30,013 bases of DNA, taken from assembly GCA_964611575.1 (NCBI GenBank), contig CAZTAJ010000049.1, positions 1 through 30,013 on the forward strand, in the 5' to 3' direction. The position numbers were made by a program, and so were the translations under genes. The notes below the pieces were generated by a model. The model was not told the DNA's origin. It saw only the letters and a list, made by a program, of their open reading frames with translations, and searched no databases. The stretch is from CAITUY01 sp964611575. Its GTDB lineage: Bacteria > Verrucomicrobiota > Kiritimatiellia > CAIKKV01 > CAITUY01. Positions within the stretch are counted from its first letter, which is position 1. Every line of letters begins with the position of its first letter. Positions 7,080-16,312 of this stretch are shown one piece after another.

Positions 7080-7697
7080 GAAGGAGACGAGTTCGTTGGC
7101 CGACTCCTCGATCCGGATGGTGAGTTGTTCCAGCCGGGTGGAGAAGAAGTTGTACGCAATCACCGCGGGCACGGCGATCAACAGGCCGGCGGCCGTGGTG
7201 ATCAACGCCTCGGCAATACCGCCCGCCACCACGCTGCCCTGCAGGGCGCCGGCGGACGACATGGCGCCGAACGCCCGGATCATGCCGGTCACGGTGCCGG
7301 TCATGCCCAGCAACGGGGCCGAACTGCCCACCAGCAGCAGCAGACTGATCCGTTTGTCCAGGGCTGAAATCACGTGCGGCGCAAAGTCGCCCATGCTCTT
7401 CGAGACGCTGTCCTCGATCTCCTGCTTGCCGCGCTGCAACGTGAGCAGTTTCCGATACCGGGTCAGGCCCACCAGCAACACCGCCGCCACGGGACCGCCG
7501 GTCTCCTCGCATAGGAGGCTGGCATCCTCCAGCTTGCCGGCCGCCAGCAATTGAAAGACCATGCGGCGCATCGCCGATGTGTCCTTCGAGGCCAGCTGAA
7601 ACACGTGCCAGCGTTCCAGGATAACAGCCAGGCCCACGATCGATAGGGCCAGCAACGGCCACATCATGATTCCGCCATCGAGCATGTACTTCAACAT
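7056..7697 (-). CDS. MotA/TolQ/ExbB-family proton-channel protein
   Basis: A 213-residue inner-membrane motor subunit that should form the pentameric proton channel around an ExbD dimer. Three transmembrane helices are visible: about 12-28 (MWPLLALSIVGLAVILE), 117-140 with the GTVTGMI signature, and 162-184 with TTAAGLLIAVPAVIAYNFF. The large cytoplasmic loop between helices 1 and 2 (30-115) is of ordinary ExbB length. Helix 3 carries the conserved Thr pair (ITTAAG) that lines the channel in TolQ/ExbB. The gene starts 28 bases after the upstream TPR gene stops and has a GGAG-type ribosome-binding site. It is followed by a 37-bp copy of its own tail and then exbD. The family is secure. Whether it drives transport, envelope stability or secretion is not shown by sequence. 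Confidence 0.93.
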   Translation of the reverse strand: MLKYMLDGGIMMWPLLALSIVGLAVILERWHVFQLASKDTSAMRRMVFQLLAAGKLEDASLLCEETGGPVAAVLLVGLTRYRKLLTLQRGKQEIEDSVSKSMGDFAPHVISALDKRISLLLLVGSSAPLLGMTGTVTGMIRAFGAMSSAGALQGSVVAGGIAEALITTAAGLLIAVPAVIAYNFFSTRLEQLTIRIEESANELVSFIHLRDRD

Positions 7698-7725
7698 CGC
7701 GTTCTCTCCCTCTGTCGCATCACGC

Positions 7726-9909
7726 TCACTTGTTGACCAGTTCCAACACCTTCTGGGCCTTGGTGGCGGCTGCGCCGTTCGGGTAGTCCCGAATGAGCGT
7801 CGCCAGCTTGTCCCGGGCCTCGTCGGGACGTCCCACCCGCACCAGTACCACGCCCCACTTCAGGAGCATTTCATCAATGAACGGCGCGTCGGGATAGTCC
7901 TGCACCACCGTCTGGAGCATCTCCAGGCAACGGTTGTAGTCCCGCGCTTCGAGATGGAAGTCGATCACCTTCCCCAGCGCCTCCCCGGCAAACGGGGAGT
8001 CGGGGTACTTCTCCGCGCAGGTCTTGTAGGCCTCAATCGCCTGGCCCATGGCGCGCAGCCGGTCTTCCTTGGCCAGTTTCGTGTCGATCCCCTTCTCCAG
8101 CGTCGTGGCGATCAGGTACTGGGCTTCCGCCTTCATCTCCGGACTGACCTTCAGGCTCAGAATCCCCCTCAGGATGCTCGTGGCTTCGCGAATCCGGCCG
8201 GCATCCAGATTGGCGCGCGCGATCTGCATCATGGCCACATCGGCAAGCGAGGACGCGGGGAAGAGGGCCATCAACTGGCGGCAGGTGACGATGGCGCCGG
8301 GGAGATCGTCCTTGGCAATCTGCAGTTCCCACTTGATCTTGTACGCTTCCTCCACCAGGTCCTGGGACAAGGCCATCCGGGTGGAACGGCGGATGACATC
8401 CTCGACCTTCTCGAAACCGGTCTCGGCCTTGTCTTTGGACCGGGCGACCAGGCCCACATCCTTGAAGATGCCCGCCAGGCGCAGGTAGAATTTCGCCTCA
8501 GTGATGTTCTTGCGCGCCCTCAGATTCTCCGTAGAGACCTCGCGCTGGGCCACCCAGACGTCCGGAATCTCGCCGGTGAGGAATTCCGCCTTGGCCGTCA
8601 CCTTCCGGGGTTCCTTGAGCCCGTCAATATGCGCCTGGTCCATGTACTCGATGAATACCCGGTCCTTCTCGCCCGCAACCAGGAGTCCGTCGGTCAGGCC
8701 CACGGGAGCGCCCTCCTTCCATGGCTGGATGTTCAGCGTACCGGTGAAAAGGCCCGTGTGCTCCCCCGACTCCGTCAGCGTGAGATCGAGGGCATCGCGA
8801 TCCTGATAGACCTGCGATTCATCGTTGGTCGCGCCGCCTTCGGCCTCCGGTCCCTTGAAGCGGGAAATCAGTTTGACGCGAAGCCCGTCACGGGCATCCG
8901 TGAGGTCCATGTCATGGTCCTTGACCCGGATGAACGTGGGCTGGCCCGAAAAGACGCCCTTCACGTATTCGCGGAATGCGCCGTCGGTGAATCCGGCCAC
9001 GGCGGTGGAGACTGCCCGCGCCTTGGCGAGGCGGTTCGTCTTGATCGCCCCCTCCTTGGTGTTGGTGTCCACGTATTCCGTGACGATCGTATCCAGCCCC
9101 TTGACTTCCAGGACGCCGTTGGTGGGCACAGGCTTCCCGAGCGCCATCTTGACGCTGCCCAGGTAGTGTTCGCCCTCCACGTCGAAGACGCCCATGGCCA
9201 CGGTCTCGCGATCGCCCGAGCCCGACGTCACCTGCACCGCGAGGGCGCCGCCGGTCGTCTTCAGCACGCGCAGATCCTTGTCGTCCACCTTGACAAAGAA
9301 CCGCTGCCCCGACTCGACGAGGTTCTCCTCATCCTGGCTCGGGGCCACGCTGGTGCCGACCAGTTTGAGCGCATCCACCACCTTACGCCACCGCTTGAGT
9401 TGGAAGTGGCACATGCCGATGAAGTAGTAGGATTCGTTGGCGAATACGCTCCAGGGATAATCTTCCGTCACACGCCGCAGGGTGGACAGTGAACGGGGAT
9501 AATCGGCCAGGCCATAGTAGCAGATGCCGATGCGGTAGACCGCCTCCGCCTTTTCCTCTGGCGCCGCTTCCAGCGCCTCCGTCACCGGGGTGAGATTCTT
9601 GATCGCCAACGGGTAATCCCCCTTGGTTGCGTGGAACTTGCCCAGCGCCAGCCAGGCCTGGAACCGCACCGGGGACTTGGGAAAGGTGCTCGCCAGCGAC
9701 GCCAGCACCTTGACGCCCCGTTCCTCCTGGCGATCCTCAATCAGGGTCAAACCCTGGCGGAACAGGCGCTGGGCCTGAAGATCCGCCCCGGACGGGGCCT
9801 CCCTGGCATCCCCCGCGGCCGGGGGGGCCGCCGGTTGCTGGGCCAACACGGTCGAGCCGGCCATCAGAACACCCAGGCCCGACGCCATCCATCGTGAGCA
9901 TAATTTCAT
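7726..9909 (-). CDS. Secreted TPR protein with Asp-rich 'LTE..HTG.F' beta domains
   Basis: A 727-residue exported protein. The signal peptide is MKLCSRWMASGLGVLMAGSTVLA followed by a Pro/Ala linker. Residues 45-190 are TPR-like helices (FPKSPVRFQAWLALGKFHATKG, YPWSVFANESYYFIGMCHFQ). Residues 205-285 and 325-425 are two beta domains. The second is clear: VKDHDMDLTDARDGLRVKL, then LTLTESGEHTGLFTGTL. The related block recurs in the 1517-aa protein two genes upstream. Residues 450-727 are again TPRs of the BamD/YbgF type (ALFPASSLADVAMMQIARAN, KYPDSPFAGEALGKV, YPNGAAATKAQKVLELV). ATG 9909 is chosen over GTG 9924 because AGGAG sits 5 bases upstream and the signal peptide then starts cleanly. It probably acts as a periplasmic scaffold for the ExbB/ExbD motor; this is inferred from context. 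Confidence 0.8.
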   Translation of the reverse strand: MKLCSRWMASGLGVLMAGSTVLAQQPAAPPAAGDAREAPSGADLQAQRLFRQGLTLIEDRQEERGVKVLASLASTFPKSPVRFQAWLALGKFHATKGDYPLAIKNLTPVTEALEAAPEEKAEAVYRIGICYYGLADYPRSLSTLRRVTEDYPWSVFANESYYFIGMCHFQLKRWRKVVDALKLVGTSVAPSQDEENLVESGQRFFVKVDDKDLRVLKTTGGALAVQVTSGSGDRETVAMGVFDVEGEHYLGSVKMALGKPVPTNGVLEVKGLDTIVTEYVDTNTKEGAIKTNRLAKARAVSTAVAGFTDGAFREYVKGVFSGQPTFIRVKDHDMDLTDARDGLRVKLISRFKGPEAEGGATNDESQVYQDRDALDLTLTESGEHTGLFTGTLNIQPWKEGAPVGLTDGLLVAGEKDRVFIEYMDQAHIDGLKEPRKVTAKAEFLTGEIPDVWVAQREVSTENLRARKNITEAKFYLRLAGIFKDVGLVARSKDKAETGFEKVEDVIRRSTRMALSQDLVEEAYKIKWELQIAKDDLPGAIVTCRQLMALFPASSLADVAMMQIARANLDAGRIREATSILRGILSLKVSPEMKAEAQYLIATTLEKGIDTKLAKEDRLRAMGQAIEAYKTCAEKYPDSPFAGEALGKVIDFHLEARDYNRCLEMLQTVVQDYPDAPFIDEMLLKWGVVLVRVGRPDEARDKLATLIRDYPNGAAATKAQKVLELVNK

Positions 9910-9914
9910 GGATA

Positions 9915-9919
9915 CTCCT
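9915..9919 (-). promoter_or_regulatory. Ribosome-binding site selecting ATG 9909
   Basis: AGGAG on the minus strand is 5 bases before ATG 9909 and falls within the longer GTG-initiated frame, so it argues against the GTG 9924 start. Confidence 0.65.
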
Positions 9920-9920
9920 G

Positions 9921-11738
9921 TCACTCCTCATCAATCACACCGCCGCCGGTGGCCACACCCAGGCGCTCAAGCATCTGGTGCGCCTGCGATGACACCTGGT
10001 GCTTCGGGTATTTCTTCAGCACCGCCCGCAAGGCGGCCACCGTTTTGACTTTGTCCTGAGCCCGGTCCCAGATCTCGGCCTTTCGCAGGGCCGCCTGGGC
10101 GGCATCACGCTCGAAGAAGTTCTCGATTTCGGTGAGCGTGCTGACGGCATTGTCGCGCTTGCCCCACCGCTCATAGCAGTCAGATACGGCCCAGAGAGTC
10201 CCCGGCGGGTCGTTGATCATGGCATACAACTTGATGGCGTCCTCGTACCGCCCCACCGCATGGTGGCAAATCCAGGCCCGATGCCGGAGTGCCCGGAGGG
10301 AATAGTCTTTGTCGTTCATCTTTTCCAGCGCCTCGCATTTCACCAACTGGGCTGGATATTGGCCCTGGGCATTCAGGATCTCGATTTCCTTCCACATTGC
10401 CAACGGCTGGTTCCCGATGCGCGCGACCATTTCCATGGCCCGGTCGAACTGGCGGGCGTTGCGCAGGCGGTCGACCAGCCAGCACAGGCCGTTGTCTTTG
10501 TCAGGATCCGGCAGCTTCAGATACAGGTCGCGGCAGCGTGCGATCATGGCGGTCCAGACGACTTCGCAAGTCGAACCCGCCGACAGGTTCGCGGAAAACC
10601 CGTTCAATACGGCCACCGCCGCTTTCAACTGTCCAGCCGCATCGAGCTTGCTCAGATGCGCCGCCAGCACCTCCCCGAAACTCTTCCACTCGCCATCCAT
10701 CTTGAAGCCGGCGTTGTTCGCCTCGGAAAAACGGGCCGCCGTCACCGTTCCGTCCGGGGTCGCCCCCTCGCTCCCGGCGCGTCCTTTCAGGTTGGCCAGC
10801 CATTCGGCGGCAGTGGACGCCCAATCGGGCCTGAGATCCGCCCTGAGGCAGAGCGTCAGAACCTGGCTGTACCAGGACACCTGGCAGGCATCGGACTCGT
10901 AAACCGCCTTCTTCGACCTCAGCCAGTTCAGAAAGGGCTTCCGGTCCTTCTCCGGAATCGATCCGAAAACCGCCAATCCGCGATCGACGGCGTACGCCAG
11001 GGACTCCGCCGTCTTCCTGCCATCCAGGGGATACAGACCGAGGATTTCATCCACGGAGGCAAACCGGCCTTCCCGGAAGTACAAATCGATCAGCTTCTGC
11101 CGGGTCCCGGAAGCAGTGGCCGCCGAACGGCCCTTGGCGGCATTCCTCTTGAAAGCCTCCACGACCCGCTTCCAGCAACGCTCGGCCTTCCGCGTGTCAT
11201 TGGCCGTCAGGTAGTAATCGGCCAGCCGGCTCAAGGCCAGGTCGGACAGCGGATGCTCCAGATTGCCATCCTTGTCGGTGATGTCCTGGAAGACGGCGTA
11301 CCCGCCTTCCAGATTCCCGTTTTCGATCAGGGCCTGGCCCTTGAGAAAACCGGCGGGTACCGCCGCATCCGGCACCGCCGCGAAGAAGCTCAGCACGTCG
11401 TTGTAGCGCTCGACGGCCTTGTTCCGGAGCTTGCCGAGATGACAGCTGTAACCTTCCATCAGCAGCGCCTGGGCATAGGCGTCCGCCTCCGGAAACGCGG
11501 TGACAAACTTCTCGAATTCCAGCGCGGCGGCTTCGTATTTTCCGTCCCGGAGCAGGGCCTCAGCCTGGGAATACTGGACGCGCTCCGACTGGGACAGCTT
11601 CCCGTACCGGGCCGTTGGCAGCCGCCAGTCCCAGGCGCCGCTGAACACATCGTCGGCGGGGACCGCCCACGCGGCGGCCGGCGCCAACAACAGCGCTGCC
11701 GCAACCGACTCCCTGACGATGACTCCCAACCGTTTCAT
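9921..11738 (-). CDS. Secreted tetratricopeptide-repeat protein
   Basis: A 605-residue protein with an N-terminal signal peptide (MKRLGVIVRESVAAALLLAPAAAWA, cleavage likely before VPADD). The rest is almost wholly helical, with TPR-like pairs. Early repeats are about 55-135 (YSQAEALLRDGKYEAAALEF, YAQALLMEGYSCHLGKLRNK). More degenerate Ala-rich helices fill the middle. Clear repeats return near the end (ALRHRAWICHHAVGRYEDAI, ALRAVLKKYPKHQVSSQAHQ). Unlike its two TPR neighbours, it lacks the Asp-rich beta domain. The frame is open upstream, but ATG 11738 begins the signal peptide and is preceded by a purine-rich GGGAAGGG run. It starts 20 bases after the upstream gene stops. No enzyme motif is visible. 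It is probably a periplasmic protein-interaction platform. Confidence 0.78.
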   Translation of the reverse strand: MKRLGVIVRESVAAALLLAPAAAWAVPADDVFSGAWDWRLPTARYGKLSQSERVQYSQAEALLRDGKYEAAALEFEKFVTAFPEADAYAQALLMEGYSCHLGKLRNKAVERYNDVLSFFAAVPDAAVPAGFLKGQALIENGNLEGGYAVFQDITDKDGNLEHPLSDLALSRLADYYLTANDTRKAERCWKRVVEAFKRNAAKGRSAATASGTRQKLIDLYFREGRFASVDEILGLYPLDGRKTAESLAYAVDRGLAVFGSIPEKDRKPFLNWLRSKKAVYESDACQVSWYSQVLTLCLRADLRPDWASTAAEWLANLKGRAGSEGATPDGTVTAARFSEANNAGFKMDGEWKSFGEVLAAHLSKLDAAGQLKAAVAVLNGFSANLSAGSTCEVVWTAMIARCRDLYLKLPDPDKDNGLCWLVDRLRNARQFDRAMEMVARIGNQPLAMWKEIEILNAQGQYPAQLVKCEALEKMNDKDYSLRALRHRAWICHHAVGRYEDAIKLYAMINDPPGTLWAVSDCYERWGKRDNAVSTLTEIENFFERDAAQAALRKAEIWDRAQDKVKTVAALRAVLKKYPKHQVSSQAHQMLERLGVATGGGVIDEE

Positions 11739-11758
11739 CCGTTCCCTTCCCCCGGCCG

Positions 11759-14700
11759 TTACTCCCCTTCGTACTTCTTGAACTCGTACGCATTCTGCAA
11801 CAACTGGCCGCGCGCGAATTTCGCCCATTTCGTCTCCGGGTAGTCCCACGTCAGCCGTTTCAGGGTCACATAGGCACTCTTCATGTCCCTGTTCTTGGAG
11901 TGGCAGTCGCTGAGCCAGTACATGGATTCCGCCCGCAGCGCCTTGTCTTCATAGGAGCCGATCAGTTTCTCGAATTTCGCGATCGCCTCGGTCAGCCAGG
12001 CCTGGGCTTTGACATCGTAGTGTCCCTCCAGCGTCGCCTTGCGCTCCTCGGCGCCTTTCATGTAGCTCTGGGCCGACAGGAACAGGGCCTTGGCCGCCAG
12101 CTCGTGATCCGGATTGCGCTGCTGGAAACTGCCGAACACCTTGCCGGCCACTTCGTACTCCTTGGTCTTGTAGAAGTGCTGCGCCAGCCGGATGATCGCG
12201 TCCGACACCAGCGGACTGCGCGGATACGAATACGTCAGCTCGACATAGGCGTCCAGGGCGTTGTCCATGTCGCCCGTCTTCTCCAGGCAGATGCCCTTGC
12301 GCAGCTGCGCCTTGGCGGCGAATTCGCTGTCGGGCCAGTTGGACAGCACCTTGTTGTAGCGCTCGAGGGCTTCCTCGTACTTTTCCAGCTCCTGGGACAG
12401 GTTGCCGAGCAGGAATTCCGCGTGCGGGGCGTACACCGTGTCGGGATAGTCGGCGATGGCCTCCTCCAGCACCTGCTTGCCCTCGGCAATCTCGGCCGAC
12501 GCCAGGTCCTTCTGTGCCGTGTCGCGATGCTCCTTGGCGAGTTCGAACAGCGACTCGGCCATCAGAAGCCGGGTCTTGACCGCGATGTCTTCATCCGAGA
12601 AATGCTTGGTGAAGACCGCCAGCCTCGCATCGTCGCCCTTGTAGACCTGGACCTGGGCCGTCACCTTGCGCGGCGAGATCCCCGTCACGCATCCCACGTC
12701 GCTGTATTCGGCGGTCACGGTCTCACCGTACTGAACCGGCAGCACGCCTGCCGTCGGCGCCGCACCGGAGAACTCGGTCTTCACCCGGCCCGAGAAGACG
12801 CCCGCATGCGGCAGGATCTCGGTCAGGGCTATGGGGGTCGAGCCGCGCTGGGTCATCAGGTTCACCGAAACCGTATCCAGGCCCTCCGAGACGTCCATGT
12901 CCTTGTCGGCCAGTCTCAGGTAGGTGTAGTCGCCCGCGAACATCTGGCTTTCCCGTTCCAGGTAGCGCCGATCGGTGAATTGGAGGGACCCGTCGCTGGC
13001 CATCTTGAACCACCCCTGGGCGCCCCCGGCGCCATCCGTGGTGGGGATCAGGACGCGCACAATGTCGCCGCTGTTGATGAAGAACACCGAAACGTCCTTC
13101 TGGCTCTTCCCGAGCGCCTCCTGGCTGCGGTCCGAGTCGACATAGGAGGTCGGGTCGCCCACCCGCACATCGACCGCGACTTCAAAGTCGCCGTTGGTGG
13201 CGTCGGTCAGCTGCATGATGGCGTCCGTGTAATTCGTCGTTCCACCGGCCGCCGCCTCCTTGGCCTGGCGTTCGGTCGTCAACAGCGCCTTGTAGACGGA
13301 CTTCTGGCTCAGCGCCGCGCCGGGGTACATGACCTTGAAGACCACCGCCGTGTCCATGCTCGTCGCCAGGGGTTTGTCCGCCGCCAGCCCTTCGCCGGGC
13401 ATCGGGCGCGACACGGCGGTCGGCATCCTGTTTTTCAACAACGACGCGTCGTCGTTCACCACCACCGTCTGGTACAAAAGCAGCTCGGGCGGATCGGCCG
13501 GCGCGTCAGTCATCGACGCAACGCGCAGAATGCGGCCATCGCTGTTTTCCTCGTCCGAATAGCTCAGGAAGACCGTATCGCCCTCGGCGACCTTGATCGT
13601 ATCGGGCCCCATGGCCGCGCCCAGCCGCAGGATGGCCAGAAATTCGCCGGAATGGGGCTCGCTCTCCAGCGCCTCCATCTTGAGCTCCGCGCCCGATGAC
13701 GTCGTGACCAGGACCGGCACCTTGTCCCGCGCGTCGCTCACGTCGGCGTCGTAATCGGTCACGTGACAGACCGCCGAGGGCGTGACCCCGACACGAAAGC
13801 GAAAGGCGGGATCGTACACGATCTCGCGCTCGCCCTGCTCCGTCAACTCGATGGTCTCGTAGGCCAGTTTCACCTGGGCGTCAAAAAAGCCCGACTTGAG
13901 CGACGCATGCAACCGGTTGTCGTCGCGCAGGATGCGATGCTCATCCACATACGTGATGGCGATCTTGTCGCCCGGTCCGAGTTCGAGGATATCGTTCTGC
14001 GCCGCCTTCGACGCATCCAGGGAGGACGGCACCACGACCGCGCCGAAGGTGTTCTTCACCAGAGCCTTCTTCACAGCCACCTCCTGGCCCTCGAACGCGA
14101 CGAACGTCCAGCGCAGGCGGCGATACGCGGCGGGCCGCGGGAAGACGGCGCGCACCACGCCGTTGGACACGGTCAGGCCGGCGACGGGCGAAACGTCGCG
14201 CGCGATCCAGCGAAAGACCCGGTTCTTGACCCGGACCGGTTTATCCACGGAGACGGAGTCCCCGAACGGGTTCGCCTCCTCCGGCATCGGCCGGCTGAAC
14301 ACATGCCAGCGGGTGACAACACCCGGCGCCGCCGGCGTCACCGTCGGCATCGACGTCAGGGGCTTACCGTCGGCCTTCACCACCGACAGGCTCGCGCCCC
14401 ACGGTCCGTCGTTCTGCAGCACCCTCAGCAGGATGCCGTTGCGCCCGGTCTTGAGGGGCGCCTGGATCAGGTCTTCCTCGGGCTTCCAAGGGCGGGCGCC
14501 CGGCTTGGGGCGAGCCAGCGGCTGACCGTTCACCCACACCAGCACGCCGTCGTCGGCGCCAACCTTGAGCACGACGTCCTGATTGGTCTCGCTCGTAACT
14601 TCCGTGTAGAGATAGGCGGCCGTCGACTTCAGGACGCCGAACTGTTGCGCCAGGTCCACATAGCCATAGATCTGCTCCGGGGTCGGTTTCGTGCTGGCAA

Positions 14701-16312
14701 TCAGGGCCAGGTTCGTCCCCGCCTGCCCATGCAACGAGACCTCCGTCACCACGCCGCCCCCGGTGCAGTCCAGTTCGCACGTCAACAGCGGCTGGATCGT
14801 CATCAGGTCGACCTCGAACCACTTGTTGGATTCGTTCCGGGGCGCACTCTTCCAGCCGCTGGCGCTGGTCGCCACAATCGCGTTGTTCGGATCGACATTC
14901 GGGGCGGAATCCGACGCCGTGGCCCGCGGCGGCGACTTGGACGTCTTCAGAATCCCGCGGAAGATGCCCGAATGAGCCTCGGTCTCCGCCAGAGCGACGG
15001 AGGCGATGGCATCACCGGAGGACGCCTCCACCCGGACGCCCACCGAGTCGGGCATTGCGCTGATGTCCCGGTCATAGTCCGTGACCTGGATGCGGACCGG
15101 ATTGCCCGGACGCACCAGCCAGGGATCGCGGATCCGCTCGATCGCCGACATCGTCTTGCCGTCGCGTTCAATGATGATGGCCATGCGCTGTCGCATCAGC
15201 ATCTCGTCGCGGTCCTCGGCCGTCAGAAACTCGCCGGCCGTCGCCGTCAGGTCGCCGTCGCCGATGATGGCCATCGTCTTGGGGGCGTACTTCAGGTTGT
15301 TCTCCTTCTGGAAGCTGGCAAGAATCTGGTACACCACCACATCGTCGCCCATCACCTGGAGCCGCATGTCGTTCGTGACGGCGGCGCCCAGTTTGGTGTT
15401 GAGCATGCCGCGGAAAAGCGTCGGGTCGCGCGGGGACGGCAGCAGGTTCATGATCTCGCGGTCCTTGCCCTTGAGGGTCGTGCACTCGACGGGGATGCCG
15501 CCGCCGCCGCGAACCACCGCCAGATTGCGGTCCTGCATCTTCATGGTCATCGGCCGGCCGGGCACGACATAGGTGGTCAGCACGCGGTCGCCGATCTCCA
15601 GTTCGGGATCCTGCAACCGGTCCTCGCGCAGGTTCAACTCCGCCTCCAGGAAGACCGTCTCAACGTGATCGGGCACACGCCGTTTGACCTCGACCAGGTT
15701 CTCGCGGGCGCCCGCCAGATCCTCGCGGTCAAACGCAATCCTCGCCGCCAGGAAATAGGCTTCGGCCTGGGCCGTCGTGTCGGTGATATCCTTGAGCCGC
15801 TCAATGAGGGCGTCGGCGCCGGCGAAATCGCGCGTCAGCCGCATCACGTCGACGATGCGGAAACGGGCCATCTGGCCCGCCGCCGTCTTGCGGAGGTCGG
15901 GATTCCGGTCGATGCTCTCGTACTCCAGCTTGGCGGATGCGAAGTTCTGCTGGTCGCGATACGTGTCGCCCTTCACCAGCATCAGCTGCGCCGCCTGCTC
16001 GGGGAGCATCTTGCGGGCGCCCAGGGCGGTGTCGGCAATCGTCAGCGCGTCCTTGAACTGCTTCTGCTTGCGGTGGTTGTCCGCAACCCAAATGACGAAT
16101 TCGGAATCCAGGTTGACCCACTGCTGGGCGAAGGACGGCGCCTGCCCCACGTACAATTCCCAGGCGCGGGCCTCCTGCCCCTCCTTGAGGGCCGCGGCGG
16201 CGGATTTCAACGCAACCAGGGCGGGATCCTCGGCCGCCTGGACCACCACACCGGCCAACAGGACGGCGGCAACCGTCAAACCCATTCCCATGCGACCTCG
16301 GAACTGCTTCAT
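11759..16312 (-). CDS. Giant secreted TPR and multi-beta-domain protein, first gene of the motor operon
   Basis: A 1517-residue exported protein. The signal peptide is MKQFRGRMGMGLTVAAVLLAGVVVQA. Residues 30-225 are TPR-like. At least three copies of an Asp-rich beta domain follow: near 405-470 (VTDYDRDISAMPDSV ... LAETEAHSGIFRGIL), 845-920 (VTDYDADVSDARDKV ... LESEPHSGEFLAIL) and 1130-1200 (LADKDMDVSEGLDTV ... LTEILPHAGVFSGRV). A degenerate copy lies near 250-330. Residues 545-650 resemble a PA14-like or galactose-binding sandwich (VGADDGVLVWVNGQPL). The last 230 residues are BamD/YbgF-like TPRs (YADTVYAPHAEF-type helices, NWPDSEFAAKAQLRKGICLE). ATG 16312 is chosen because it starts the signal peptide and has GGGAG 6 bases upstream. 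The open frame reaches 16474, but that extension looks non-coding. The Asp-rich loops could bind calcium. It is probably the outermost structural part of the system. Confidence 0.82.
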   Translation of the reverse strand: MKQFRGRMGMGLTVAAVLLAGVVVQAAEDPALVALKSAAAALKEGQEARAWELYVGQAPSFAQQWVNLDSEFVIWVADNHRKQKQFKDALTIADTALGARKMLPEQAAQLMLVKGDTYRDQQNFASAKLEYESIDRNPDLRKTAAGQMARFRIVDVMRLTRDFAGADALIERLKDITDTTAQAEAYFLAARIAFDREDLAGARENLVEVKRRVPDHVETVFLEAELNLREDRLQDPELEIGDRVLTTYVVPGRPMTMKMQDRNLAVVRGGGGIPVECTTLKGKDREIMNLLPSPRDPTLFRGMLNTKLGAAVTNDMRLQVMGDDVVVYQILASFQKENNLKYAPKTMAIIGDGDLTATAGEFLTAEDRDEMLMRQRMAIIIERDGKTMSAIERIRDPWLVRPGNPVRIQVTDYDRDISAMPDSVGVRVEASSGDAIASVALAETEAHSGIFRGILKTSKSPPRATASDSAPNVDPNNAIVATSASGWKSAPRNESNKWFEVDLMTIQPLLTCELDCTGGGVVTEVSLHGQAGTNLALIASTKPTPEQIYGYVDLAQQFGVLKSTAAYLYTEVTSETNQDVVLKVGADDGVLVWVNGQPLARPKPGARPWKPEEDLIQAPLKTGRNGILLRVLQNDGPWGASLSVVKADGKPLTSMPTVTPAAPGVVTRWHVFSRPMPEEANPFGDSVSVDKPVRVKNRVFRWIARDVSPVAGLTVSNGVVRAVFPRPAAYRRLRWTFVAFEGQEVAVKKALVKNTFGAVVVPSSLDASKAAQNDILELGPGDKIAITYVDEHRILRDDNRLHASLKSGFFDAQVKLAYETIELTEQGEREIVYDPAFRFRVGVTPSAVCHVTDYDADVSDARDKVPVLVTTSSGAELKMEALESEPHSGEFLAILRLGAAMGPDTIKVAEGDTVFLSYSDEENSDGRILRVASMTDAPADPPELLLYQTVVVNDDASLLKNRMPTAVSRPMPGEGLAADKPLATSMDTAVVFKVMYPGAALSQKSVYKALLTTERQAKEAAAGGTTNYTDAIMQLTDATNGDFEVAVDVRVGDPTSYVDSDRSQEALGKSQKDVSVFFINSGDIVRVLIPTTDGAGGAQGWFKMASDGSLQFTDRRYLERESQMFAGDYTYLRLADKDMDVSEGLDTVSVNLMTQRGSTPIALTEILPHAGVFSGRVKTEFSGAAPTAGVLPVQYGETVTAEYSDVGCVTGISPRKVTAQVQVYKGDDARLAVFTKHFSDEDIAVKTRLLMAESLFELAKEHRDTAQKDLASAEIAEGKQVLEEAIADYPDTVYAPHAEFLLGNLSQELEKYEEALERYNKVLSNWPDSEFAAKAQLRKGICLEKTGDMDNALDAYVELTYSYPRSPLVSDAIIRLAQHFYKTKEYEVAGKVFGSFQQRNPDHELAAKALFLSAQSYMKGAEERKATLEGHYDVKAQAWLTEAIAKFEKLIGSYEDKALRAESMYWLSDCHSKNRDMKSAYVTLKRLTWDYPETKWAKFARGQLLQNAYEFKKYEGE

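Noticed and set aside
6997..7662. 221-codon minus-strand frame overlapping exbB.
   Set aside because: Out-of-frame shadow of exbB; the real frame carries the three ExbB helices and signature motifs.
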